From positions 96,827-160,826 of the forward strand of contig JAKOGI010001947.1 of assembly GCA_029747015.1 (NCBI GenBank): a stretch of DNA of 64,000 nt, written 5' to 3'. This document shows positions 49,340 to 60,594 of this stretch, in pieces (position 1 is the first letter of the stretch; each line of letters begins with the position of its first letter). The DNA is from Carnegiea gigantea (lineage: Eukaryota > Streptophyta > Magnoliopsida > Caryophyllales > Cactaceae). The position numbers were made by a program, and so were the translations under genes. The notes below the pieces were generated by a model, which saw only the letters and a list, made by a program, of their open reading frames with translations, was not told where the DNA came from and searched no databases.

Positions 49340-50766
49340 TGAGGCATCCATTTGTGTGTATTTTTCAAAAATCTTAAAAAATTCAAAAAGATTTTTATTT
49401 TTCTTTTGGGACTTGGGTGCTTACGTAGGTGATTGGTCCCCTGTTGCTAGGTTATTCAGTTATTGTAAATAGAGTTTGTATGATGGGATGTCTAGTTGAG
49501 GATGTAGATTTGATTTTTCATAATAACCCCATCTCATATGTGTGATTTTGTGCATATATTGCTCACTTCACCATCAATTCTTTGGGTCTTGTTATTAAGA
49601 TCACATGAGAACTTTTTGTTTCTCGAAGTTGCCTTCTAAGCTCTTGAAATAATGCAACAAAAAAAGGGAAAAAGAAATGGCTTTAAAATATGAATAAACA
49701 CTTGAGCGCCAACATTCAAAGTCACTATCTTTTTTTTTCATATCTTTCATTAGCTTGAACATGTGCTATTTTACTGGATTGAGCATGGTTTTGGGTAAAC
49801 AAAATAAGTTTTTTGTACAATCTAATAAAATCCCCCTTTACAAAAGGCCTGAATACTATTAGGTCAAGTGGGTTTGGGTGTGTGCGTGATTAATGAAAAA
49901 AAGGGAAAAAGGACAAAAATGGCAAAGAAGGCAATTAAGCACGGAAACGGGGATCGTGCCAGTGTTAGCAACGTAATTCATAAGGATTTATGCACTTTTC
50001 CACATGCGTCACGGTTTATATATCATTACATATTGTTGTGTGGGGTGGAAAATAGAAGTTGGGGTACTTCTTGTGACTTAGATGTCTGTTGATTGTACAT
50101 TTTATTTGTATATAATTTGGTGACTTAGTTACTATGGTGATGCCTGTGTCTAAATCGGGTACATAATTTTCCCAATATTTGTATGTATGATCAACTTTTG
50201 AAAAAACTAAAAAGATTTTTCTTTGTTTTTGGAGAGCTTTTTGTGGCTATTCCACTTGAAAACCCTCACAATACCTCACTCGCCCAGTTCGGAAATGGAG
50301 GCGTTTAAACAGCATGTTGCATCCGTTAAATGCAATCGTGATTCCTATAAAAGTAAGTTAGGGTGTTCTTTTTCTTATTTTCTAGTTCTTTTTAGCTACT
50401 TTAGTTTGTTTTGCTCGAGGACGAGCAGAGTGATGGTGTGTTGGTATTTTAAGGTGCCCATTTGTGTATATTTTTTGAAAATTTTGAATAATTCCAAAAG
50501 ATTTTTATTTTTCTTTTGGGACTTGTGTGCTTACTTAGCTTATTGGTCCCACATTGCTAGGTTATTGATTTATTTGTAAATAGAGTGTGTATGATGTAGA
50601 TGAAGTTGTAGATTTAATTTTTCATAATAACTCGATCTCATATGTGTGATTTTGTGCCTACCTTATTCATTTTATCATCAATTCTTCGGGTTTTATCGTT
50701 AAGTCAACATGTTAACTTTTTGTTTGCTAAAGTTACCTTCTACACTTTCGAAATAATGCAAAAAAA
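49340..50766 (+). repeat. Spacer B, one and one-third units
   Basis: One complete spacer unit ends at the hairpin near 50408. The first third of a second unit runs to the A-rich stretch after aataatgc at about 50760, where the sequence switches to gypsy protease. Non-coding. Confidence 0.88.
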
Positions 50767-51138
50767 CCAACCATCATCTTTCTACAATTAGCAGAACGTT
50801 CTGTAAAGTACCCCGTATGCATTTTAGAAGATGTTCTCATTAAAGTAGGAGATTTATATGTGCCCGTATATTTTGTAATCCTTGAAATGGAAGAGGATAC
50901 GCGCACCCCCATTATTCTTGGAAGGCCATTATTGGCCACCGTTGGGTACCGTATGGATGTTAAAAATGGCAAACTATCTTTTGATGTGGATGATGAACAT
51001 ATGGAATTTAACTTGATTAAGGTTTCTATGTTTCCTTCTATCTCTAGTGAGTGTCATCAGATTGATGTAGTGGATAGTTTGGTACAAAAGACTGTTTCTA
51101 GTCATGATTCTCATGATCCACTTGAGATTATTTATTAA
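50764..51138 (+). pseudogene. pol: Athila-type protease, N-terminally truncated
   Basis: The frame enters directly at a P-T-I-I block, then L-Q-L-A-E-R-S-V-K, E-D-V-L, F-V-I-L-E-M-E-E-D and I-I-L-G-R-P, as in the C-terminal half of Athila/Tat retropepsin. The catalytic D-S/L-G-A part, which should lie about 25 residues upstream, is absent and replaced by spacer DNA. The open frame from 50860 ends with TAA at 51138. Confidence 0.88.
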
Positions 51139-52890
51139 ATAATGGTACTACTTGAGATGAAAACCCAGAAGTAGCAATGGGTGCTCAATTCCCGAAGGCT
51201 TCTCCACCAGTTAACCTAGCCCTTGCCAAGGTGGAAACACTAGTAAATGATGAAGCACCCTTATCAGACAAGAAACGTGCCCCCATGGTAAACTAAAACC
51301 TCTTCCTTCTTCATTTAGGTATGAGTTTCTTGGCTCCAATTCTACATGTCCTGTGATTATGAATGCGAGTTTAAAATGCATCTCAAGTAGATTCTTTGGT
51401 AAGAACACTTAGGTTGCATCGTAAGGCCATAGGATATACTCTTGATGACTATAAAGGAATTCACCTTTCTGTGTGCATACATCGTATATTGATATAAGAT
51501 GACCATAAACCCTTAATTGAACACCAATGGAGGTTGAACCCTAATATGCAAGATGTGGTTAAGAAAGAAATTTTGAAATTACTTAAGGCCGACAATATCT
51601 ACCCTATCTCTGATGATAAATGGGTAAGCTCAGTCCATGTTGTGCCTAAAAAGGGGGGAATTATGGCTCTAAAGAAAGAAAATAATGAGTTAATACCTAC
51701 TGGGACACTTACAGGGTGTTATATGTGCGTAGACTATAAGAAGTTGAATGAAGCCACCTGTAAGGACCATTTTCCCTACTCTTCATCAACCAAATGCTCA
51801 AGAGGCTAGCAAAGAATTCTTATTTTTGCTGCTTAGATGGCTATTCAAGTTTTTTCCAAATCCCGATTAACCCCAGTGACCCAGAAAAAGCCACATTGAG
51901 TTGTCTATACAGTACATTTGCTTATAGGAGAGTGTCATTTAGGCTATGTAACGCCGCCGCCACTTTTCAACTATGTATGATGGCTATCTTTTTTGACTTT
52001 GTTGAGGACATAATGGAAGTCTTTATGGATGATTTTTCTGCATATGGTATAACTCTTGACCATTGCTTGAATAATTTATCTAAAGTTATTGTAAAGTTGT
52101 GAGGATATGAATTTGGTCTTGAATTAGGAAAAGTGTCATTTTATGGTACATAAGGGGTTGTTTTGGGGCATATTATTTCAAATAGGGGCATTGAAGTGGA
52201 CAAGGCAAAGGTAGAGGTAATGGAGAGATAATTGCCACCTTCTTCTATAAAGGGTGTAAGGAGTTTTCTTGGACATATTGGTTTTTACAGATGGTTCATG
52301 AAAGATTTTTTGAAAATTACAAAACCTCTCACCCATATGTGTGTTAAAGATGTGCCCTTTGAGTTTAATGAAGAGTGTTTAAGTGCTTTTTATAGGTTAA
52401 AGGAGGCTTTGATTTCCATCTTAATTATGTAAGCCCCGGATTGGGGATTACCTTTTAGGGTTACGTGTGGTGCTAGTGACTATGCAGTGGGAGTACTTTT
52501 GGGGCAATGAAAGGACAATAAGCCCTATGCCATCTACAATGCGAGCCAAAGTTTGGATGATGGTAAAATGAATTATGCCATAATTGAGAAAGAGTTCCTA
52601 GCTATTGTGTTCACCTTGTAAAAATTCCGTTCGTATTTGATCAATTCTAAAGTGATCATTTTTGCTGATCACACTGCATTAAAGCATCTCTCTTAAGTGA
52701 CTCAAAGCCTCATCTCATTCACTAGGTGCTTCTTCTACAAGGATTTGAGTTGGAAATTCAAGACAAGGCTGGTCATGAGAATGTAATTGCATACCACTTG
52801 GGTCCCAAGGTCACTCCAATAGGAGAGCTTCCTATAGATGACTCTTTTCCAGATGTTCAACTCCTTATAATATCTCACCAGACAATGCCA
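51139..52890 (+). pseudogene. pol: Athila-type reverse transcriptase and RNase H (broken)
   Basis: The order of blocks is gypsy RT. R-K-A-I-G-Y-T at about 51430 is followed by R-L-N-P-N-M and V-V-P-K-K-G-G (frame 51534-51809). After a frameshift come L-D-G-Y-S-S-F-F-Q-I-P, A-T-F-Q and the catalytic F-M-D-D in frame 51794-52102. G-V-R-S-F-L-G-H-I-G-F-Y-R follows in 52232-52432. RNase H is recognisable by A-S-D-Y-A-V-G and E-K-E-F-L-A-I (about 52465-52620) and F-A-D-H-T-A-L-K-H-L near 52670. Many stops and at least two frameshifts show long decay. The closest type is the Athila branch of Ty3/gypsy. Confidence 0.93.
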
Positions 52891-52954
52891 TGGTTTGCTA
52901 ATTTAGTAAATTTCAAGGTCTGTGGAGTGATGCCATCCGGGTGGTCTTATCAAC

Positions 52955-54180
52955 AATGAAAAAGATTCCTTTCTGATGCAAAATATTATGTGTGGGAGGA
53001 GCCTCTCTTCTATAAGCTGTGTGGAGATGGCATTTATAGAAGATGTTTGCCAGAAGATAAGGTTCCTAGTGTCCTCCACTATTGCCATGCCTCAACTTAT
53101 AGAGGATACTTTGGACCCGATAAGACTTACACTAAGGTGCTTTAGGCCGACTTCTATTGCCCTCTCTCTTTAAAGATGCAAGAACCTTTGTTATGACTTG
53201 CGATAGATGCCAAAGGATGGGTAACATTTCCAAAAGACATGAGATGCCTCAAAGTGGGATTCTCGAGGTAGAACTTTTTAAAGTATGGGTGATTGATTTT
53301 ATGGGACCATTTCCTCCTTCTCATAATAATCTTTACATCTTCGTGGCGGTTGATTATGTTTCTAAGTGGGTAGAAGCTATTACCTCTCCTACCAATGATT
53401 CTACGGTAGTAATCAATTCCTAAAAAGAACATATTTAAAAGGTTTGGCACATCGAGAGCTTTTTTGAGTGATAATGGGACTCATTTTTGCAATAAGCCGC
53501 TTGAGTCTCTCTTAAAGAAGTATGGAGTTTTTCATAAGATCGCTACGCCTTAATATCTGCAAACAAGTGGTTAAGTTGAGTTATTTAATCTATAGTTGGA
53601 AAGTATTTTGGAGAAAATGGTCGATATGCCTCGAAAAGATTGGTTTAAAAAACTTGATGATGCTCTTTAGGCCATAGAACTGCTTATAAAACTCCTCTCG
53701 GTACTAGTCCATACTGCTTAGTTTTCGAAAAGTCTTGCCATTTGTCGGTTGAGTTAGAACACAAAGCATATTGGGCAATTAGAGCCCTTAATTTTGATCT
53801 TAAGGCAACCAGTGGGAATAGATGAGTTACATCTGGAAGCCTATGAAAGCTCGAAAACGTCTAAGGAAAGGACCAAGTACTGGCATTATAAGCATATTAT
53901 GAAGAAAAGATTTAAGGCAGGTGACTCTATCCTGTTATTCAATTCCAAGTTGTGGTTATTTCTAGGCAAGTTGAGATCCTGCTGGTCGGGGCCATTTAAA
54001 TTAATAAAGGTATTTCCTCATAGAACGGTGGATGTCTGGAGTGAGACAATGGCCTATTCAAAGTCAATGGGCAGCGTCTTAAGCCTTATTATGTGGGGGA
54101 CCCTATTGACAAGCCTGCTATCCCTCACCTTTTCGATCTCGAGCCCTCTTAGAAAAGACGGTCAAAGCTCCCGGCCCTAA
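52955..54180 (+). pseudogene. pol: Athila-type integrase (broken)
   Basis: The zinc-binding region includes H-Y-C-H-A-S near 53080 and C-D-R-C-Q-R in the open frame 53157-53423. The catalytic core shows V-I-D-F-M-G-P-F (first Asp), L-S-D-N-G-T-H-F near 53460 (second Asp) and a decayed T-S-G-x-V-E (Glu) near 53560, with frame changes between. The C-terminal part is open at 53794-54180, with K-E-R-T-K-Y-W-H and W-S-G-P-F blocks typical of Athila integrase ends. Not functional. Confidence 0.92.
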
Positions 54181-54959
54181 ACGAGCGCTTCTTAGGAGGT
54201 AACCTAAGTTGTGTTTTGTTTTTGTTTCCTCGTTATATTAGTTTATTTTTGAAAAAAAAGGGAAGAGAAGAAGGAAAAAAACAAAGAGACAAGCATGAAA
54301 AAAAAGGAAAAAAAAAGCAAAAGCAAAAAAAGAAGAAATCAAAATTAGAGTGAGCAAAGAGGGAATAAGAAGAGCGAAAAATCATTAAAAAAGTCACAAA
54401 AATTAATAAGGGAGTTTTAGCCTCTACTCCAGAGTTCTCCACGGACCCCTCGTGGTGTCCAATCAGGTCCGTGGAGGATCTGCTGGGAAAACTAAAGAAA
54501 ATTTGGAGACAGAGCTCACCACGGACTGTCCGTTTGGACCCCATGGTTTGTGGTGAGGCTCCCTGTCCGCGGCCAAGGGCTTTTTATGCCCTTTTGACCA
54601 GATACCCATTCTTCTTCTCTTCTCTCTCTAAGCCTCCATAACTAAAACACCTCTAAAACCTTCAATTTTTCATCATTTTCCCTCAAATTTCTCTTCTTTC
54701 TTTTCATTTTCTTTACTTGTCCACTAAATCTTCTTAAATTTTCTCATTTCTTGCTCTCTTTCTCTCACATTCTACCCATCTTCATACTCCAAGTTTCACC
54801 AACTTCACTTCAACCTCCATTCTTCTAAATTCTCTCTTTTTCTTCCATATTTCTTCCTATTTCTTCCTATTTCACCTTCTTTTTCTCAAAGTTTGCATTT
54901 TTAGTTCTTTTCCTTTCCATTTTTCACTCTAGTTAGAATTTTAACATTTCACTCATCCA
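54181..54959 (+). other. Pol-ORF intergenic region with hairpin and pyrimidine-rich leader
   Basis: It contains an A/G-rich run (54250-54420), an 11-bp perfect inverted repeat (54437-54447 and 54466-54476), a second partial one in the same region, and then a long T/C-rich stretch (54600-54960) that looks like an untranslated leader ahead of the next ORF. No coding region. Confidence 0.6.
54437..54476. repeat. Inverted repeat, 11-bp arms
   Basis: CTCCACGGACC and GGTCCGTGGAG flank an 18-base loop. CACGGAC motifs recur at about 54521 and in the LTR at about 58104. Function unknown. Confidence 0.9.
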
Positions 54960-56240
54960 TGTACCATTTCAACGGCACCCAAAAGAAAGCAAGAAACACC
55001 CAAGAGGTAGGGACATCTAGTCAAGCATCTCAAAGACCACCCCGGACTTCCCGAACCTCCACAAACGCGTGCAACTTAGGTAGTATCCCTAACCCCTTGG
55101 TTTAACACATCTCGAGCATGTTGCTAGATACAATAATTTGAGTAGTAAGTTGGTTGTTTCTACTCGCTATTATGATGAGGATTTGCTCGCTAGTTTGGGC
55201 TTATTAGATGATATCCATTGGTTTTTTGCTAGGGGAGGTATGGGGTAATTTTTAGACACTAGAGACCACACTTATCGTGACCTCATCCTTGAATTTTTAA
55301 GCATATTGCATGTGGAGGTCACGAGTGGACCTCATTGTCAAGGAGGATACATTTCCTTCTATCTAAATTAGGAGTTTTATGAATTGAACTTAAGTGCCTT
55401 TAATAGTATATTTGGTTTTCCGTCGAGTATGGACTTACCCTATCTCCATGTCCCTAAAGAATTTAACCCGAATGCATTTTAGCATGAACTTTCTGGGGAT
55501 CATAGGTAGGATACAAGCAATGCTAAAGGCAATGTCATTAGGAACCCCTGTATTTGAGTAGCCCAACAATTACTTGCTTGTGGTTTATTTGCAAGGGAGG
55601 ATAGTTTAAATGTGCTCGCTTATCTAAATTATATTTCTTGTGTAGCATGCTCCAAGGTGACTGACTCGACCATGGTTCATCGTTATTTAATCAGTTGCAT
55701 AGTGCCACCACTAGTTTGCACGGAGGATTGTTATTGGGGGCCTTATTATCCCGATTGCTAGGTCTATAGGGATAGAACCAACCCTAACGATAGAGTTCCC
55801 GGTTCTAAGCTGTTAAACATAGGCGCTTTTGAACAAATGAAATTTTGTAAGGTAAAGGCTGGGTGTATTTGTTGGATTTACCCAGGGAACCGTCTCATGC
55901 ATCCACCTAATGTTGAATGAACCACCCTCTTGAACCGAGCCAATCTATACTTTTTGCCGGGTGACGAAGAGTTGGCGCAACCTGCACCACCTTCTCCCTG
56001 GCTTCACCTTAGGGCCTCTAGTTCATCCCAACCATCCTCCTCCTCTAGTTATGCTAGTTTGCATGCTATCCTTCAGTCCATTTAAGAGGAGCAAGTGTCC
56101 CTTTGAGCTTACATTCAAACTAAACATACCGTGCTCGGTGACTTTGCCAAGGAGTAGTATTATGAACTCCATGAGATGATTGCCAACCAAAACCAATGCT
56201 TCTAAGACTTTAGGGCCTATTTAGAGACTTGGCGAGACTG
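54960..56240 (+). pseudogene. Athila ORF1-like / putative plant transposon protein (broken)
   Basis: Reading with stops and a frame change, it starts with an A-P-K-R-K-Q type basic end. It continues with L-G-L-L-D-D, W-F-F-A-R-G-G, D-H-T-Y-R-D-L, L-E-F-L-S-I-L-H-V-E-V-T, F-N-S-I-F-G-F-P, N-P-N-A-F and R-N-P-C-I, and later C-W-I-Y-P-G. These blocks match my recollection of the protein family found in many plant Athila elements and annotated as Arabidopsis retrotransposon ORF-1 or putative plant transposon protein. Role unknown; it lies where env-like genes sit in Athila. Numerous TAG and TAA codons sit at former Gln/Trp positions. The frame 55961-56179 is a shadow in another phase. Confidence 0.8.
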
Positions 56241-58040
56241 ACATATTTCTCATTCTCACCCTCCTTCTCCCCCCTCTTCCTTTAGTTCTTCTTTTTCTTC
56301 CCCCATTGATTTATATGTCCTTACATGGAGGATAATGCTTTGTCCAAGCATGAGGGAGTTATGTATGCATATGTATGTATATGTGATGTGGATGTTTGAG
56401 TAGTTTGCATTTTAGGTGTTGCATTTAGGAGTAATTTGCAATTTTAGCTTATTATTTCATTTTTTTTCTATATTTAGGTTTTTTTTCTCAGGTTTAGATT
56501 TATTTTGGTTTTTTTAATTTTTAGTTAAAAAAAGAGCATAAAAATAAACAAAAGATAAAAGAAAAGAAAAAAAGGAGAAAAAGTAATCCTCCAATGATGA
56601 GTCTTAGACTAGTAGCTTTCCTTGGTTTATTTTGACCCTTTTTGTTATGTCCATTTGTGGATAAATGTTTAATTATAAGTTTTCCAAATGTGCTTCATGT
56701 TTTGTCCATCATGTTGGCTACAATTTGATTACTCAATTAATCTTTGCATGAATATATGGCACATATGATCTAATGAGCTAATTGAGCTTTGGTAGTTGTC
56801 CCATGAGACTTTGAGCCTTATATGGACTAATTCATCATTTCAGTCTCATGTTCTTTAACGTGTGTGGCTATTCCTTGATTTCAAATCTCTAGAACTTACT
56901 TTGATTCTTGTTCAAGATCACATTTAGCATGTATGTTTAGGCAATATGATTGAGGTATTCTTTGAATTTACAGGCTACATTGACCAAATAGCCACCCTTT
57001 TTTATGATTTATCCCTTGCTACCCCAATTGAGTTTTGACCTTTTCTTTTTCTTGATGCAAACCTATAACGTTGAACCTTGACCAAATACATATCTTACCT
57101 TTTTAGCCAAGACTATAGAGCTTCATTAGTGATTGGGAGTAGTTGGTGGGCAATGATGACGTTGTTGATGGGGGTGGTTTGTTTCAATGTAATGAGGGAT
57201 TAATGTGATATTCTGCTTACAATTATTTTAGATTGAATTTTGTATGTTGTTAGAAAAGGTTTGAAAAGTGCACAATTTCTCTCGCTATAATTCTTCTCTT
57301 TGAGAAAGAAATGAATAAACAAAAGGAAAAAAAAAGGGAAAAAGCAAATGTTGAAAAAAGAAAAAAATTGTTGAGAAGGAAAAATAATGCAAGGATTTGG
57401 TATGAATTTTATACTATACTTTAACACTTTTTCGCATACTTAATCAACTCGGGGTTATTTTATGTATTTGAGATCTATTGATATTCAGTGTGAGGCGTAT
57501 TTTTTATGAGAAGTTAGGTGAACATGATTCATACTCATAGTCTTTGGCTTTGAGCTCCAAAAATCCCAGCATATTTATTCCCCTCTTACCTTTGCCCATA
57601 GCCCTAACAACCCTATCAAAGTCCTCATGATTGTCTAGTATGGTTACATTTTTGTGATGTCGAATTTGAGAGTATTGTTAAGCTTATGGTAGATTTAATT
57701 TCTTTGGAATGTGATTTGAGTGAATCACATTATATTTTTAAAAACATAAGTGATGATTACTTTAATCCTAACATGAGGGTCTACCCTTTCTTCTAGCTCT
57801 CCCGAATGCATATGCCGATGTGATTGTTTAAGTTGATTAGAGTGATCGATTCAATGTTTAATATGATGTTATTTGTTTTATTTTGAGAACTTCATTCCTT
57901 TATCTATTTTGTAATATTTTTCATTTTTTGGGCTAGCTTCTTGGGTTGATAGCCCATTGATGTTGCTACTTATGTTTTCTTAAGGTGATTTTTCATTTTA
58001 GCTTTTGGTTTTCATGGTTGCGTGAGGATAAGCAATGGTT
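56241..58040 (+). other. Athila 3' non-coding region
   Basis: AT-rich with A-rich runs (about 56525-56590 and 57300-57390) and no supported gene. Near 58021-58040 it has a tgcgtgaggataagcaatgg-type motif that in related elements immediately precedes the polypurine tract. The tract itself is missing and the text passes directly into LTR sequence. Confidence 0.65.
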
Positions 58041-59133
58041 ATAATCTATACTCTTTTTCCTGTTTTATGCTTGGATGTGGTTAATTGAGTGTATTTTGAC
58101 TCCCCACGGATGACCCTAAGTTGCCATGCCCGTGGAGAAGAAAGAAGAACCAAAGAATACAGAGGCAGAGGCGACCACAGACCCTCCACCGTGATGGTCA
58201 CATTCTGTAGGAAGCCTGAAACTGTTGGCTCTTTGTCTTCTTTTGTCTTGTGGCTGAGGATGGCTGAGTTTGTGCATAAATAGGGCTCTTTTCGACTGTC
58301 ATAGGGGAGAGCACAGAAAACAAAAGCATCCAACTCTCATTTTTATCATTAGGTTTAGGATGTTCGTAGTTTTCTTTAGAGTTAGAAGAGGATTTGGCAC
58401 TTGGAGGTTTGGAGTTTGGGAGGCCATTGAAGACCACCATTGTGCAAAGTTTTTCTTCCCTTCTAATTTCTTTTTGAATATTTGTTTAGATGTTGAATAT
58501 TTCCATTATAATTGAGTAGTTTTTCTTAATCAAGGGACTTGTTAGCCAAAGTATTGATGTCGTATCTCTAATTTTCAATATTTGTACTTTATCCAATTGG
58601 TTTGATTGAATTATATTTTGTGGATGAATTGTTTTTTTGGCCGGATTTACTTACATATACTAGATGATTAACTGAAGTACTTAAAGGAGAAACTCACTAT
58701 TAGAACAACAAGTTGGAACTTAATTTAATGACTACTTAAAGAAACTTGTTTGTTAAGAGGAAAATATTGGCAATCAAGAATTCCTAACCAAGACTAAACC
58801 AAGGATATTTAAAGAATGTAATTGAGTTAGGCTAGGTAATTCAAGTTGTTTCAAAAGAAATGATTGAATTTTTAGTATGATTGCACTCTTTAAATCATCC
58901 AATTTACATAAAATGCATAACTATATCCAACGATCTAACTTTTTACTAGGTGAAGGAATTTCCTAGATGCCTTTAATCCAATTGAATTTTCTGTAGTTAA
59001 ATAGTGATAGTAGAGATATCCAATTGTAAATTTAGTCGCTTAGCATTGTATAATAGGTTAAAACTCAATAGATTACACTTGGTCTCTGTGGGATCGATAT
59101 TAAAACTATATTGCAATAGTCGTGCGCTTGCAG
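58041..59133 (+). repeat. Truncated LTR of family C
   Basis: Related along its length to the solo LTR at 13399-14625 read on the minus strand. Shared landmarks are gttttatgcttgg, a ccatgcccgtgg block, ttgtggctgag, gttgtttcaaaag and a cgtgcgcttgcag end. About the first 100 bp of the LTR and the polypurine tract are missing at the left edge. The right edge stops at the gcttgcag block, just before the expected terminus. It is the 3' LTR of the pol-bearing element. Confidence 0.82.
58275..58283 (+). promoter_or_regulatory. Candidate TATA box in LTR-C
   Basis: CATAAATAGGG in the middle of the LTR is a plausible TATA element for the LTR promoter; position and composition are the only evidence. Confidence 0.35.
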
Positions 59134-59144
59134 TAGAAATCAAC

Positions 59145-59995
59145 GACCATGCCACTTCCTATCCCGCTCTAGTTCAGCGTAAACTTGGCATGGTCTACCC
59201 ATGCCACATGGCACAATCGTGCCACATTTGTCATGTTGGGATGCGTTTGAAGTCCCTTCCCTTATTTGTGTAATAATCTAATTTTTAGGTTTAAAGAATA
59301 GAGTTTAGCCAAGGTTTAGGAAAGGTTAATGTAGATTTAGTTTCATTTTATGGTCACATTTTAAGAATAGTGAAGTTTTGATGCAATTAGATTTCTTTCT
59401 CTCTTTAAACTTCATTCTTATTGAAGTTCTTACTTTGTGGAGCTTAATTTACTAGTTTAATGCCCAAATTTACATGCTTTTGCTTGTTGATGGATTGAAA
59501 TTAGTGCTTCACTTTCATAATCATCCTTTTATTCTTTTATGTACTCTTAATCGCTTATTCTCTTTCTTTAAGAACGCAAATTTCAAGCCCATTATCTCTC
59601 CTCCATATAAGGTTTGAAAACCCATTTTTACAATTTGAGCTTTTGGCTCTCATTGGGTGAGATTACGAGTAGTTAAGTTTGATCACCAAGAATAAGGGGA
59701 GAGACCACCTCCAATTATTGTGCACCTGCTCCAACAATGGATGCCAACATTCATTGTCGAATTTTCATGTTTTTCAGGCACTCCCCTTTCTCCCCCTTCT
59801 TTTAGTTACTAAATTAAATGTTTTCTTAGGTAATTAGATGCCTTGCTTTTTACTGTTAGTAATATGACTTTTTGTATTCATTTTGTTAATTACGTCTAAT
59901 TTAGTTGGTTTAATTTCTCATACTCAAATTGGGATCAGTGAGTAGTTAGTTTAAATGAGGATTAATGAGCAATTAGTTCAAATTAGGAGTAGTTG
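59145..59995 (+). repeat. LTR-B fragment
   Basis: A direct, diverged copy of the middle and right part of the 45781-47112 LTR, including the gccacatggcac box, the gtagatttagtttcatttt block, tttacatgctttt and the ctccaacaatgga block. Its left end abuts the LTR-C remnant at 59134-59145 and its right end dissolves into TA/TG microsatellite, so both edges are truncated. Confidence 0.85.
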
Positions 59996-60004
59996 AGTTA
60001 TATC

Positions 60005-60141
60005 TTTACATGCATATGTATGTATGTATATGGATGATATACGTGTATGTATATATGTATGTGTGTGTGTGTGTGTGTGGGTGCGTGCGTGTGTGTGTGT
60101 GTATGTGTGTGTGTATACACATATACATACATACATATATA
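60005..60141. repeat. TA/TG microsatellite
   Basis: Compound ATGT, GT and AT dinucleotide repeats between the LTR-B fragment and the Cassandra-like element. The open frame at 60047-60241 arises from this repeat. Confidence 0.95.
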
Positions 60142-60422
60142 TGCAACACCCCAAGTGTCTCTTAAAAGGATCGAAGTAACTATTTATATGACCAAAGGTG
60201 CACCTTTCTTTTCGAAAAACTCACTCTTAAGAACTCCATAGTTAAGCGTGCTTGCTGGGGGGCAATCTTAAGATGGGTAACCTCCTAGGAGGTTTCTCAG
60301 GCAGCGTGTGAGCAAGGATGAAGCAGGTCAGAAACAGTTGTGGTGATTTGTGAAGCAAGTCAATGATCCGTTAAGCCGTTATTGGTAACTATCCGCAACC
60401 CGAGAGGGGTCGGGACATTGCA
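60142..60422 (+). repeat. Cassandra-like LTR 1
   Basis: The complete copy, with the 5S-like segment at 60231-60294. Confidence 0.92.
60231..60294 (+). ncRNA. 5S rRNA-derived segment in LTR 1
   Basis: GAACTCCATAGTTAAGCGTG, then TGCTTGCTG, GATGGGTAACCTCCTAGGAG. It corresponds to the middle of plant 5S rRNA, including the pol III A-box region (GTTAAGCGTGC) and the C-box (GATGGGTGACCTCCTGGGA). It is not a functional 5S gene: the 5' and 3' thirds are absent and several bases differ. Confidence 0.85.
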
Positions 60423-60424
60423 GA

Positions 60425-60436
60425 TGGTATCAGAGC
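60425..60436 (+). promoter_or_regulatory. Cassandra-like primer-binding site
   Basis: TGGTATCAGAGC, complementary to initiator tRNA-Met, two bases after LTR 1. Confidence 0.93.
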
Positions 60437-60594
60437 TAACTCACGACCGTGAGCTGTGCTAGTAAATAGAGAGCCCATGGGCATTCACCTAGCAGGACAA
60501 AGGTACTGGGTATGGACCACTGGTCAAGACGACTCGTAAATAAATCGATTGGTGAGACACAACGAGGAAGTTGTGCGCTTCAAGTGGAGGTGAT

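Noticed and set aside
60231..60294. Functional 5S rRNA gene
   Set aside because: Only the central part of 5S rRNA is present and it sits inside an LTR with a TRIM primer site; it fits Cassandra, not a 5S locus.
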